Shown here: positions 11,670-22,346 of the stretch, one piece after another
Layout of the letters: every line of letters starts with the position of its first letter
Numbering within the stretch: the stretch's first letter is position 1
Origin: Gonatopus flavifemur
Lineage: Eukaryota > Arthropoda > Insecta > Hymenoptera > Dryinidae
Assembly (NCBI GenBank): GCA_018340375.1
Contig: JAFFJZ010000070.1
Coordinates: 372,001-436,000 of the forward strand
DNA: 64,000 nt
Reading direction: 5' to 3'
Program-made: the position numbers and the translations under genes
The notes under the pieces: generated by a model
Told to the model about the DNA's origin: nothing
The model's database searches: none
Seen by the model: only the letters and a program-made list of their open reading frames with translations

Positions 11670-12354
11670 TTGCAAAAATAGTTCGATATTCGAATTCTCT
11701 GACCCAAAGATATAAATCTACGTTGGGGAATGAAACAAACACAATCTTTCTCACAGATGTCGATGTTCAGCGGGTACACGTCGTAGAGGCATGCAAAATA
11801 ACCGTTGCGCGCTCATGAAGAGATCGCTGGATTTTGCAAACTAATAATCCGATCGATCTAAAACTCTCCAAAAAGTTTATCCATATACTAACGAACAACT
11901 TTATCGCTAGAAGTTTCTTGTACCTCTCATTTCCCCCACCACTTTTTGATCCCAAAGCATAGGAAACATGCTTTTCACTTCGGATTAAAAAATTATAAAT
12001 TCGTTATAAATTTTCACAAATTTGTTCAACATCTTCGTCATTGGGGAAGTCTTACGAATCAGGATCCGTAAGATTAACTCAGATACATAACAAAATGACC
12101 GAGTTATGATGAGTTTAATATTGAAAAACATTGATTTTGGTTGCAAAAAATAGGTAGTTTTCATTTTTTTTCTCAAAACCTATTGATCATAGGAAAAATT
12201 GGAAAGGAAGACTTGTATTGATTTTTCCAGCCCTATCACCCAGTGATTTGAGATTTTCGGAATTCCGATTTTTTTTTCGACTCCTGACGTCACGGCTTGG
12301 ACAATACTCATCTCGCAGTTCGAGCGTATCGTCGGTTCTTGCATCCGGACCCTC
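11670..12354 (-). repeat. Right long terminal inverted repeat
   Basis: This is the inverted partner of 8287-8910. It ends CCGGACCCTC followed by AATT at 12355-12358. Confidence 0.85.
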
Positions 12355-12589
12355 AATTATGGGTTATTAAAGGTTATGATAAGATTACTGTAAATTCAAT
12401 TATTGAATAATGGCTTGTAATGAAAAATTGAAGTCCATGAAAGAACATCGATGAATTATAGCAAGTGGGAAAAACATTCGAAAATAAGGTTAGTCACCGA
12501 GCACTTCATGTATACTAAAAAAATATGACATCCTGAATCAAAATTATGAATATGTACAAAATGATACGAAATGATTCTCTTAGATTCTT

Positions 12590-14390
12590 CGAGTAAACCT
12601 ACAGGTGGATCAAGAAAAGTAGAAAGAATGCAGGTATACTATACATCTGTATGTTACGTACCACTACAATCAATATTATCAGGTAGCGTAGAAAGAAAAT
12701 GAAGAAAAGGCAGGAGTGCAGTGGATATACCGCAGGTCCTTGCGTTAGGGACACTGCTATCAGATTCTTCCAATAGAATCACAGGTATATGAAGAAAAAG
12801 CAAGAAGGATGCATATGCACCATACATCTTTATGTTATGTACCACCATGATGAATTTCATTACGTAGCGTCATAGGAAAATGAAGAAAAGGCAGGAGTGC
12901 AGTGGATATACAAGTCCTTGCATTGAATAATACCACTATCAGATTCTTCCAACAGAATCATGGGTGGATGAAGAAAAAGCAAGAAGGATGTAGATGTACC
13001 ATACATCTGTACGTCAAATCCTACCATGATCATCAGGTAGCGTTGAGGGAAAATGCAGAAAAAATAGGAGCACAATAGATATACCACAAATCTTTACATC
13101 GGGTGCACTCCCCTGACCAATTGACGAATGATTAGAGAGACTGTTTAGGATCAACTCGACGAAAATTGAGCAGATACAATATTCTGATTATAGAAATTGT
13201 TGCAGAATAACTACAGGTGAACTTGACTGATGTGACTGATGATTATATTTGATATTTGATGGATTCCACTTTCTGATTACAAGCGATGATTCAGTTGTTG
13301 ATTCATTACATAATCTCCGATCATCCATTTGCCGCCATTCATTATCAATTGAATCCACTTCATAATCTGTAGTTCATCCATTCAATACAAAATTGCCTAT
13401 GAAATTACTTAAATGAAATGGATAGTCGTGGTGGACGACGTACAGATCGCATGGTATATTTGCTTCAGTTTTGTCTTTCCTCATTGGCCTGATACTCTCT
13501 TGACCAAGAGTTGTTATCGGATTGCTTGAATAATATCACAGGTGTATAAGAAAGCGCGAAAAAGAAGCGAATATACCATAGACCTGTACGTCGTCCACCA
13601 CCACTAACAATTTCATATAGTCGGTCTTGTGGAAATTTTGTTTTGAATGGATGAATTACAGATTACAGAGTGGATTCTATTGATAATGAGTGACATGAAA
13701 TGGATGATCAAAGATTATGTAATGAATCAATAACTGAATCATCACTCATAATCGGGAAGCGAAGTTCATCAAAAAACCCCAATGCAATATAAAAAGTTTT
13801 TAGAAAGTGAAGTTCATAACAAAACCTCAAAGAGATGTAAATAGTTTGACTAATGGTAGAAGTTGAAGTTGGTCTGCAGTTACTTTAGTCACATTGAAGT
13901 ATTTCAGAACGATTTTTTCAAAGGCGAAAACACAGTAGATACGTCACAGATTCTCACAACATGCTGGGCTCATCAGTTCTTTGGAGTAGAATCATAGGTG
14001 GCTGGAGACGAAGCAGAAATGAAGCAGACGTATCACAAATTTGTGTGCTAGCTATCGTCACTATCAATCTCATTCGGTGGCCTCATAGTCGAACAAATGA
14101 AAGGCAAAAGTGCAGTGGATATATCACAGATCTATCCGATGCTGGTATTAGATTCCTTGCGTAGTGTTCCAGGGGGATAAGAAAGAAACAAAATGAAGCG
14201 AATATACCATAGATCTGTGAGTTTGCTATCACCACTATCAATTTGCATTACAGATTACAAAGTGGATTCAATTGATAATGAATCCCTAAATTCTTTGAGT
14301 AGAATTACAGGTGGATGCAGGGAAAACAGGCAAGATACAGATACATCATACATCTGTATATCATGTACCAGCAGGATGTATCATCAGGTA
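12590..14390. repeat. Degenerate ~170-190-bp satellite array
   Basis: Units share a block like GAAAATGAAGAAAAGGCAGG followed by AGTGCAGTGGATATA. Clear copies start near 12679, 12867 and 13039, giving periods of 188 and 172 bp. Further units are diverged, and part of the array is inverted (see 13258-13770). The array continues after the inserted element at 16455. Confidence 0.75.
13258..13770. repeat. Large imperfect palindrome within the satellite
   Basis: 13258-13394 matches the reverse complement of about 13635-13770, and an inner pair (GTCGTGGTGGACGACGTAC near 13424 and its complement near 13590) extends it. The centre is near 13515, so units face each other head to head. Confidence 0.7.
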
Positions 14391-14404
14391 CCCTAGTGGA
14401 AATG

Positions 14405-14506
14405 CACCATATTTGACCCATATATGCCCCATATATAAACCATATATGACCCATATATGCCGCATATATAAACCATATATGACCCATATATGGCCCATAT
14501 ACATAG
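14405..14506. repeat. Subterminal CATATATG minisatellite, left
   Basis: Short repeats of the type ACCCATATATG and AAACCATATATG make up the first ~110 bp. A mirrored block lies at about 16190-16440 (GGGCATATATGGGACATATATG-like). The ORFs in these blocks are repeat artefacts. Confidence 0.85.
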
Positions 14507-14517
14507 GGGTATAAAAA

Positions 14518-14640
14518 AAGTCTCTCCTACGAGAATTGAACGCGGTTCGTTGGGACCAGACTCCATCCCCCTTTCACTGGAACCACCGCCGGTCACTTGA
14601 AAGAAGCGACTTCTTTCACGTATATGAACTCTCGCTTATT
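14518..14640 (-). ncRNA. tRNA-like (SINE-type) segment, degenerate
   Basis: On the minus strand a block GCGTTCAATTC resembles a Pol III B box and is followed within 20 bp by a run of seven T. The region aligns with 49130-49265, which has the same order: AGCG.AGTT.ATATACG, a GTGAC.GGCG block, GCGTTCAA, then a T run. The cloverleaf stems do not form well, so a decayed tRNA-derived SINE is likelier than a tRNA gene. Confidence 0.35.
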
Positions 14641-15130
14641 CTTGAAAACCATATGGCTCATATATGAACTCCGAATTGGTAGATCAACAATTGTGGATCA
14701 CATATAAAACATGTATGAGTTATTGCAGGTCAGATTTACAATGAGTTCCTCAATATTTTTAGAATAATTATTTTTGAATTCTTCATTGAAAAATATGAGA
14801 TATTTGTCAAATTTGTTTGTTTGCTCCTTTTCATTTTATTGCGTTTACCGGTTTACAATGTGTCAGAGCTTTCAGTTTTGACAAATCCAGTTCTTTTTAA
14901 ATGCGTGTATCTACAAAAGGTCTCAACACACAGAAGTACTAATAAGGCATAAAAGTTGGGATTTTTTCTGAACTTTCCAAAAATTCGAGTGAAATTTTTT
15001 TTTCCAATTTGTGTCTAGTGGAATTCCTACGGTGGAAGTAATAATGGTAGTTCATTCGAATTTGGACATTTTCAGCCCTTTGAGATCACCAGGAGTCCAA
15101 AAGGCTCTAGGGGGAGTTTGTGGTTCCGTA

Positions 15131-15285
15131 CCCTGACGAAAATTTTTGTCATAATTTCTCATAATTTCTCATTGTCCCAATTCATGGAGAAAATATGAGG
15201 AATTCTATTGTTCTTTCTCATATTTTCTCCATGAATTGGGACAATGAGAAATTATGAGAAATTATGACAAAAATTTTCGTCAGGG
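15131..15285. mobile_element. 155-bp palindromic MITE, perfect 71-bp inverted repeat including TA flanks
   Basis: Arms 15129-15199 and 15217-15287 are perfect complements (start TACCCTGACGAAAATTTTTG) around a 17-nt loop. The outermost TA on each side fits a TA target duplication, leaving ends CCCTGACGAAAA. It has no coding capacity. Perfect arms imply a young element or ongoing correction between the arms. If transcribed, it would form a long hairpin RNA. Confidence 0.85.
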
Positions 15286-16189
15286 TAACTTACAGTGCTT
15301 GTCGTGAATTTCAATTTGTGCTGCCCTCTGTTATTGTCAAAGACACCGAGATGTGAATTTTGTCGAGAAATCTGCAACAATATTCGAAAGACTGCGTGAA
15401 TGACATCTGTTGCTTTGGTTTGGGGTCCGAAAGACCCTGTGTAACCTCTACGTAAGTACTTTGAAGTGTGACCTCAACGGGTGAATTTTTTTATTTAACA
15501 AACACGATCGATCTATGGTGCATAGCAATACTTTTGATTCAGTTCTGAAGATGGTAATTTTTTACGACATTCAAGAAATATAAATAAAACAAGACAAAAA
15601 AGATAACTCAATAACTTGAAATTACACATCAATCCGTCCATGAAATGTCTCGTATCTATGCTGCATTACAAATCTTGAATAATCGAGCGCGCGGAGTTCT
15701 CAGGCCGCCCTTGTTTTGTCCAGATCTCTCGAATGCCGTGGAGTAACATTTTCAAAAACGAAACGAAAATTATCGTTATGTTCCAGAAATTAGTTTTGCT
15801 TGTGTAATTTGGAAATCAAACGTATTCGAATTTGAATAAAATACTCTTTTCACTTCCATCGTCGAATTACGGCAAAATACGTCCTTGGAAAGAAATTTTC
15901 TCTTGACTTTGTGAAAAGTTGAGGCAAAATCCTGAGTTCCATGCCTTGGTAATAATTTTGTGTATTGAAAGCTTTCCAAGATACAGGCATTTGAAAAAAA
16001 GTGGGTTTTCGAGACCAAGAACTTCGACATATGTTGTAAACCTGAAATCATAATAGAATAAGAAAAAAAGGAACAAATGATACGTATCGCACATTTTTCA
16101 ACAGAGAATTCGGGATAACCATTTCAAAAATATTTATGAACTCTTGGAAAATCCGATATGAAATGATCCATACATAGCAAATAATTATA

Positions 16190-16440
16190 CCAAATATGAA
16201 TCATATATGTTTTTGACCGTTTCCTGCAAACATATATGTATTTGACCGTTTCCTGCAAACATATATGTTGCGCGCGGTACCATATATGCTTTATATGTAT
16301 CACTGATGAAGCTTCGGCCACATATATGGGGCATATATGGGACATATATGGGGCATATATGGGACATATATGGGGCATATATGGTCATATATGTTTTGTG
16401 GGAATCATATATGGATCATATATGGGTCATATATGATTCA
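16190..16440. repeat. Subterminal CATATATG minisatellite, right
   Basis: Mirror of the left block, with units like GGGGCATATATGGGACATAT, plus two copies of a longer TTGACCGTTTCCTGCAAACA segment at about 16214 and 16237. Confidence 0.85.
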
Positions 16441-16454
16441 TTTCCACTAGGGTA

Positions 16455-16599
16455 GCGTAGAAGGAAAATGAAGAAAAGGCAGGAGTGCAGAGGATATACA
16501 ACAGTTCCTTGCGTCGAGTATACTACTATCAGATTCTTTTAATAAAATCACTGGTAGATGAAGAAAAAGCAAGAAGGACGCAGATGTTACTCTACATCT
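16455..16599. repeat. Satellite unit resuming after the element
   Basis: GCGTAGAAGGAAAATGAAGA continues the array broken at 14390. The rest matches the units near 12679 and 12867. Confidence 0.8.
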
Positions 16600-16771
16600 C
16601 CCTGGTGGAAATATTTCTCTGAAAATTCCTGAGAATCTCTGAAAACCTCAAAATTCGGACATTTTCTACAAATCTGTGCAAGTCTTTACAAAACTCAGAA
16701 TAATTCTGAAAATCTCTGAAAATATTCTGAGCATTTCTGAAAAACTCTCAGAATTAGGATTCCCACGAGGG
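16600..16771. mobile_element. Short MITE with CCCTGGTGGAAA-type ends
   Basis: The ends CCCTGGTGGAAAT and ATTCCCACGAGGG are imperfect inverted repeats. The interior is made of TCTCTGAAAAT-type repeats in both orientations. No clear target duplication. Confidence 0.5.
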
Positions 16772-18340
16772 CTGTCTGTCACTTACCATCAAGATTACGT
16801 GAGTTTTGAGCCTCAAGTATATTCAAACAATTCTGTTGAAAGTATGTGATCAAAAACTTGTATAATAAAATCTTCATCGGCCGCGCCAAGTGTTTCGCAT
16901 TGACGTAGATTTCAAAATCTATTTGAAACGACTAACACGTTTGGTTTAGAATAACTCAGCGCTGTCTTTAGTGTGTGAAAAATTTCAAAACATATTAGAA
17001 ACGATCAACACGTTGAGTTCCAAATAGGTCAGAGTTGTTTCTCGTATGTAAAATGCTTGGACCTAATTTTTGTTTCACTCCACTATATATTTTTAATTCA
17101 ATACAATAATGAATCACTTTGAATACAATTTAGCAAACTGAAGTTACAATATACAAGAAATCGTTTACATATCATTTGAAGAACCGAATGTACTTGGCAG
17201 CTCATATTGATTTCACATCTTTTTTTTCCAAGTGAAGCATATCCTGTTGTATCTTATCGAAATTCTTATTGTAGGAAAATTCTCGTTTGAATGTTCTTTA
17301 GATTTTTTTTAGGATTAACCGCATTTTCATGTATCATATTAATCGTGAAAAAATTATCCATTCTACTGTGTTTTTCATTTTGGAAAAGACATTACTCTTT
17401 CAATAACAGCGGTTCGAAGTGCAAAGGAACTAATCAAATTTGAAACGTTGATAGAAAAAAACCATAACTAACACAAAAATGGGAAGTCTATAATACTCCA
17501 TTAGTCTATATAGGTTTCAATGGCAAACCATTTCTAAGGTATATTGTGAACTTGGCATGGTTTGCCATTGAAAGATGATTTGTTGACTTGATTCTGAGAG
17601 AAAACATTTTTTCTTGATTTTCTCGAATTGAAGTCAACTGCACTTACGGTATTCTTGCTTTGGACGCCAAAATGATTGGATGTGATTTTTATAACTTTGG
17701 ATTTGGAAATTTGTTTGGTCTTTCAGGCAAGAATTGAGTGATCCCAATAGATCCCGCCACTTTACTTATGGGAGGTTGTACATGAGTCTTGCCCACACTG
17801 TTAAAAAAATTTGTGGATTCAATATAAAAAATTTGGAAGTAATTCGCACATATATTTGTATTTGAAATTCACTACAGATTTTATGAGGATTCAAATAACA
17901 TTTGCCATGAAAATTATTCCAAGATGAAGTTGTGTTTGAATTTCGATAAAAGTGTGGGAAATCTAATACAAAAATATGTCCTATGAAGTACTTCCCAACT
18001 TTTATATCAAAGTTAACACAAATATTCTGAAATTCACGACAAAAATTTTTAACAATGTAAAAAAAACAGCTGCTTATCTCTGCTCCTAAGAAATTCAACC
18101 GTTATTTTATAAAGGAAGTGTCTCTAAGACCACATGATGGCAAACACGAAATATTGGATAGGATCAGAGTTGCCAGATTTACGGATTTTCCTCATAGAAG
18201 CACGTATCAAAAGACATCATTAAATGGAACCGCCAATGAGGTAAGTCAATCCGTAAGCTGGTAACACTGGATAGGATTGTGTAAAGTTCTCATACTCGTC
18301 TAAGATTCGATCCCGAGAGTTATCGGGGTTGCTGATTATA
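16772..18340. other. No supported gene
   Basis: AT-rich sequence with two related ~110-bp segments at about 16900 and 17010 (AAACG.C.AACACGTT.G). A 15-bp perfect hairpin lies at 17516-17572. The minus-strand ORF near 17766-18098 has no recognisable motif. Confidence 0.5.
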
Positions 18341-18349
18341 AATCTGTCA

Positions 18350-19195
18350 TCAACATTTTTCAAACTCAAAATGGCGGATCCAATATGAGAGACGGACATT
18401 CTCAAAACTCACCGGTTTCCTTATAAGTTCCGTACTTGGGGGTTCTTGGGGTTGCCAATCACGAATCCGTTGTAAAAATTCCCAAATTAGAAATGGCAGG
18501 TTCAATATGGTGGATCAAAATTTGTAAAACTGAGGAGATTGACCATTTTTATCACTGTTGGAGAGATTCACAGTCGAGTCGATCTTAAAAAAGCTTGCCC
18601 AAACCTGAGAAGAAGTGATCGAATTCATAATCCTCACCTATTATTTTACTATTATCCAACTATTTCAACCTTAAAAACCTTCTTATCACATGCTTCTGAT
18701 GAAATATGCGAATTTTCAATTTATTTCCGCCATATTGGATTCACCATTATGTTTTCAAATTTTCATTACAGATTCGTAACCAACGACCCCAGAAATCCCA
18801 GGGTACTGAGTTCGGAAAGTAATCCGCTGGATTTCAAATTTTTGTCCGCCATATTAGATCCACCATTATGAATTTTGAAAATCTGACAACGAATTCGTAA
18901 TCAGAAATCTCAAAAATCATTGCGAACCAAATTTGAAGGGAATCCGTTGAATTTTCAAATTTTTGTCTCCTATATTGAATATGCCATTGTGAATTTTGAA
19001 TTCTCAACAACGGATCCATAATCAGCAACCTCAAAAATCACTATGGACCAAATTTGAAAGGAATTCATCGAGTTTTCGAATTTTGGTCCATCATGTTAGA
19101 TCCGCCATTTCGAATTTTGAAATTTTCACAACGGATTCGTGATCAAAGACGCCGAGAACCCCCGAGTGCTGGATTTCACGCGAATTCGAGACGTT
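18350..19195. repeat. ~121-bp tandem array with an orientation switch
   Basis: Units carry CCGCCATATTGGATYCACCAT followed by GAATTTT (positions near 18727, 18847, 18969, 19089; period about 121 bp). Left of about 18540 the same motif runs in the opposite direction (ATGGCGGATCCAATATG near 18371 and a variant near 18493). No coding signal. Confidence 0.7.
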
Positions 19196-19576
19196 TTTAT
19201 AGTTTTGTCCAACTTTTTAGGCACTCATCGGTATACTAAGTATACCAAGCATGGAGCGCCTATTGCATCCGCCATCGTACCCTCTGACCGTATCTCCTAA
19301 AATATTTGAGTAATCCAATTGAAAGTTGGACAGTTTTTCAGATAATCCGTGGGGTTGTCTATGTGTCTGTCTGTCTGTCGACAATTCGTTTGGGTCGAGA
19401 TAACTCTGGACCAAGTGGACCGAATGAATTCAGTGTATAGGAAACCTTCTTCAAACCCTTCCCCAAGGAACATCTAATTTTTATTGCAATCGGATAAGTC
19501 CTTCAATTATTTTTCCATTTTTTTCTAAAAAATAGGTAATTTCGGAGAAAATTTTCTCCGCTGTATACATACATAT
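19196..19576. other. No gene; CTGTCTGTCTGTC-containing repeat sequence
   Basis: A short tetranucleotide run GTCTGTCTGTCTGTC at about 19364 precedes GAGATAACTCTGGACCAAGTG. This kind of segment recurs in insect dispersed repeats; I cannot name the family. Confidence 0.4.
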
Positions 19577-20013
19577 GGGGTAAAATTCGCCGAGTGTTCC
19601 CACCTGAAAATTTCAATCTCATCAATGTTGATGAAATTCCATGAATTTGTTGTACTAGCGACCCTCTTCAAATTGTGTTAACACCAGGTTTCTAGGAAGT
19701 CAGTTTTTCATGGTACAGGGGTTTAAATTTTCAAGATTTTTTTGATCTGCGTTTTTCCGAAAAATCATCATCCTCATTAATTCCATTTAGTGAAAATATG
19801 TTATCATTGATATTATTAGGATTTTTTCTAAATTTTACGATAAAAATACTTTCATTCATGCAGAAGGAATATTTCACATAGAAATTCGATTTTTAAAAGT
19901 ATGTTCGCATTTTTCGGTCACTGCGCCCCTCTTGATATTGATGAAACCTTGATAAATCGAAAGCTTGATTCCTTAGCTTCAAAATCATACAGGTTTAAAA
20001 ATGGGACGAAGAA
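19577..20013 (+). repeat. Left terminal inverted repeat of the 5.7-kb element
   Basis: It matches the reverse complement of 24877-25310 along its whole length, with landmarks GTTAACACCAGGTTTCTAGG and GATAAAAATACTTTCATTC. Confidence 0.9.
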
Positions 20014-20735
20014 GGTACAGAGTTCCGAGTGTGTACGTATCGTACCTTGAGTACGTGACGATCACACCATCGATTCTCAGTGTATTGTTTTATGAAAAAA
20101 GTAATTATCAAATTTATTTTCTCAATTGAGCGGCCGGATCTAACAACCAGCCGCGCGCTCGAAAAGACGTAAAAGTATTGTCCAAGCCGTGACGTCACAC
20201 ACCAGAATTAACAATTGGAATTTCGAAGAACAAAAAATACCAGGTGATAGGTCTTGAAAAATCAACCCAAATCTCCGTTTGTGATTTTTTTCTGTAATCA
20301 GTAGTTTCTTCGTGGAAAAATAAAAACTGAAAATATTTGCGGTCTGAAAATCAATGTTTTTCAACATTAAACTCGCTGTAACTTTTTTATTTTCCAGCGT
20401 ATCGAGTTGAATTTTATCAATTTTCATTCGTGAGACCTTCCCGAAGACGATGATGTTGGAAAAAATCGCAAAAAATCATTGAAAAGTATTAATTTTTTAA
20501 TCCAAAGTGATTTTTCAATCCAATCATCTTTTTCAAGCTTCGTATTAAAAAAGTGATGAATAAAGTTTGAGCAGGAGAAAACTTCCAGCGACAAAGTTGT
20601 TCGTTAGTGCATCAACCAACTTCGTGGAAAATTTCAGATCGATTAAGCTATTAGTTTGAAAGATACAGCGATTTATTCATCAGCGCGTAACCTATATTCT
20701 TTATGATTCCTAAATAGTTGCAGGTTAACCGTAAG

Positions 20736-21834
20736 CACGGTGTAAAAGAATAGGTGAACCAACTTCCTGGATTTTGAGGGAGCGGGGGTGTGATTAATTG
20801 TTGCAGTTTTCTCTAGTGTTTTTCAGATGTCGCATGTGTTCGAGGTAGGTTTTTGTAAACAACAATGGCGGAATATGGTAGCATCTATTTGAATTCCTCC
20901 TTCATCACAAAAATGTATTTTCATTCTCAAAGAATTGAAAAAAAAAAGTTAAAATGGTACAAAAGTGCTGTATTATTGAATGTAACAGTGGATATACGAA
21001 AGAAAAAGTATCTATGTTTCGTGCACCGAAAGACACTGAACTTTTCAAGAAATGGTTTGATGTTATCAAAAAATCGGATAATTATTTGAATAAGAATAGT
21101 TTTGTTTGCGAAGAACACTTTCAAGAATATGATATAAAACGAGGAATCATTGTACGTGATGTGATTGGGGATGTGATTTATGAAGTAATCATTCGTGAAG
21201 TGCCATTCGCTACATGGTTGTATGTTTCGAATTTGAGAATTCTAAAAACCTATCATCTGCACATTGTGATTTTTGAATTTCTATTGGTGATTGATAGAAA
21301 ATAAAATTGTTTTGCAATATTATTCCCAAAATATCAATAACGATTAATCTTTTTCTATTTTTTTCGTACTCCCTAATTTATTTGCAAAAATACTGTTCTT
21401 TGATATCAGTGAGGATTTTTTTTATGGTGAAGAAAACATTGAAAAATTTTGTATTCCAATCCGGTTCATTATTCAATATGAGTAGTAATTGACTTTATTG
21501 TTACAAGCCGACGCAACACCAGAAAGAATTATAATGGGGACAGTATCCTATGGACATGCTCAGAAGGTGATTATCGAAAACAGTCTCATTTGGAGGTTCT
21601 AAACATGTTCATATCACATCTGAAACATCCGTGTGTTGCTTGGGAGTAATAATAAGAAAAAATATTATTCCATAATAATTTTTATGAGGTTATATTCATT
21701 TCATGAGAGTGGCCATTGTTGTTTACATTTGCCTACCGAAATCAGTAGCGCACTCATGTGTCATTATGAGTAAACAGCATGAAATAATCACAGCGGTTTT
21801 GAAGAGTTGGATCACCTAATTCTCTTACACCGTG
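20736..21834 (+). mobile_element. 1.1-kb P-element-like transposon with 8-bp target duplication
   Basis: Ends CACGGTGTAAAAGAATAGG and CACGGTGTAAGAGAATTAGG form inverted repeats of about 28 bp with two mismatches and one indel. The flanks ACCGTAAG at 20728-20735 and 21835-21842 are identical, an 8-bp duplication as made by P elements. The interior encodes a THAP domain, the DNA-binding module of P transposases. No catalytic region is present, so it is an internally deleted, non-autonomous copy. Confidence 0.85.
20954..21304 (+). CDS. THAP-domain fragment of a P-like transposase
   Basis: The 116-aa frame opens MVQKCCIIECNSGY and shows the THAP C2CH zinc signature: C5, C10, C52 and H55, with conserved W34 and F56 (VCEEHF). 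The segment VSMFRAPKDTELFKKW is typical of THAP domains of P-type transposases. After residue 63 the sequence departs from the family and ends in a hydrophobic tail, so the RNase H-like and GTP-binding parts are missing. The protein might still bind the element's ends and act as a repressor, as truncated P proteins do; that is inference. Confidence 0.75.
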   Translation: MVQKCCIIECNSGYTKEKVSMFRAPKDTELFKKWFDVIKKSDNYLNKNSFVCEEHFQEYDIKRGIIVRDVIGDVIYEVIIREVPFATWLYVSNLRILKTYHLHIVIFEFLLVIDRK

Positions 21835-22346
21835 ACCGTAAGAGACTGTATGAAACACGAGTCCACTCGATTCCTCAATACAGGTTTATGTTTTTTGTGT
21901 CGAATAATTCGAATGTCAAGCTATTCTCACATGATGGATTCTTCATTATAAACAAATAAACCAGTTGTTCAAAACAATGTTATGAACGGAAGCTTGATAT
22001 TTGAGACAAATTGTGTAAACAAACAAGTTTCTTCCTCTTTTCGTTGAGGAATAAATTATGTATGAACTATGTTTCCAATACTACGATTATTCATTTATAT
22101 CATCAATTATAATTATATCCAAAAGATAGAATTTTTTTTTAATAATGAATTGTATCGGTGTCTCAATACTTCAATTTCCTGATAAAGGAACATCGACGGG
22201 AATATTTTTCCTTCCGACGATTTTGAAGTTTTCATCAACATCATTCAACGCAGTGAACAATTTAGAGCTGTATATTCGCCAGTTGATTCCAGAATACGTG
22301 AAACAACTCTTTTTGTTGCGAGATTTCAATTTGTTCATAACAGTTC

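Larger units (their letters stand above)
8287..12354 (+). mobile_element. 4.07-kb DNA transposon with very long TIRs and SDSCGGQN-type protein
   Basis: Two arms in opposite orientation (8287-8910 and about 11670-12354) enclose one broken gene on the plus strand. The outer ends read GAGAGTCCGGATGCAAGAAC and its near complement, and both are bordered by AATT. AATT is palindromic, so it may be a 4-bp target duplication or part of the ends. A diverged end of the same family sits at 20128-20735 with the same AATTGAG terminus, which supports the boundary. I know of no named superfamily for this combination. Confidence 0.75.
14391..16452. mobile_element. 2.06-kb non-autonomous TA-flanked element with CCCTAGTGGAAATG ends
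   Basis: The terminal repeats CCCTAGTGGAAATG are identical over 14 bp, with partial similarity inward. TA flanks both sides (14389-14390, 16453-16454). The surrounding satellite gives the empty site: ..CATCAGGTAGCGTAGAA is intact in the copy near 12676. Internal sequence holds CATATATG-rich arrays at both ends and no transposase. It also carries a tRNA-like segment and a nested hairpin MITE. Confidence 0.85.
20128..21960 (+). mobile_element. Diverged end of the 8.3-kb element family, split by a P-like insertion
   Basis: From AATTGAG at 20124 the sequence aligns with the TIR at 8287-8910 (shared AAGTATTGTCCAAGCCGT, CAAAGTTGTTCGTTAGT, CGCGTAAC). The alignment stops at 20735 and resumes after 21842 (TTTATGTTTTTTG, then TTCGAATRTC). 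No matching opposite end is visible before 24877, so this is a solo or truncated end. Confidence 0.75.

Noticed and set aside
12590..14390. CRISPR-like array
   Set aside because: Unit length of 170-190 bp, no regular short repeat with unique spacers, no cas genes, and the setting is a eukaryotic genome.
14305..14596. ORFs rich in Ile/Tyr/His over the CATATATG blocks
   Set aside because: They only translate a short tandem repeat in several frames; no independent coding evidence.
14518..14640. Functional tRNA gene
   Set aside because: The B-box-like motif is present but acceptor and T stems do not pair well and no anticodon arm is convincing.
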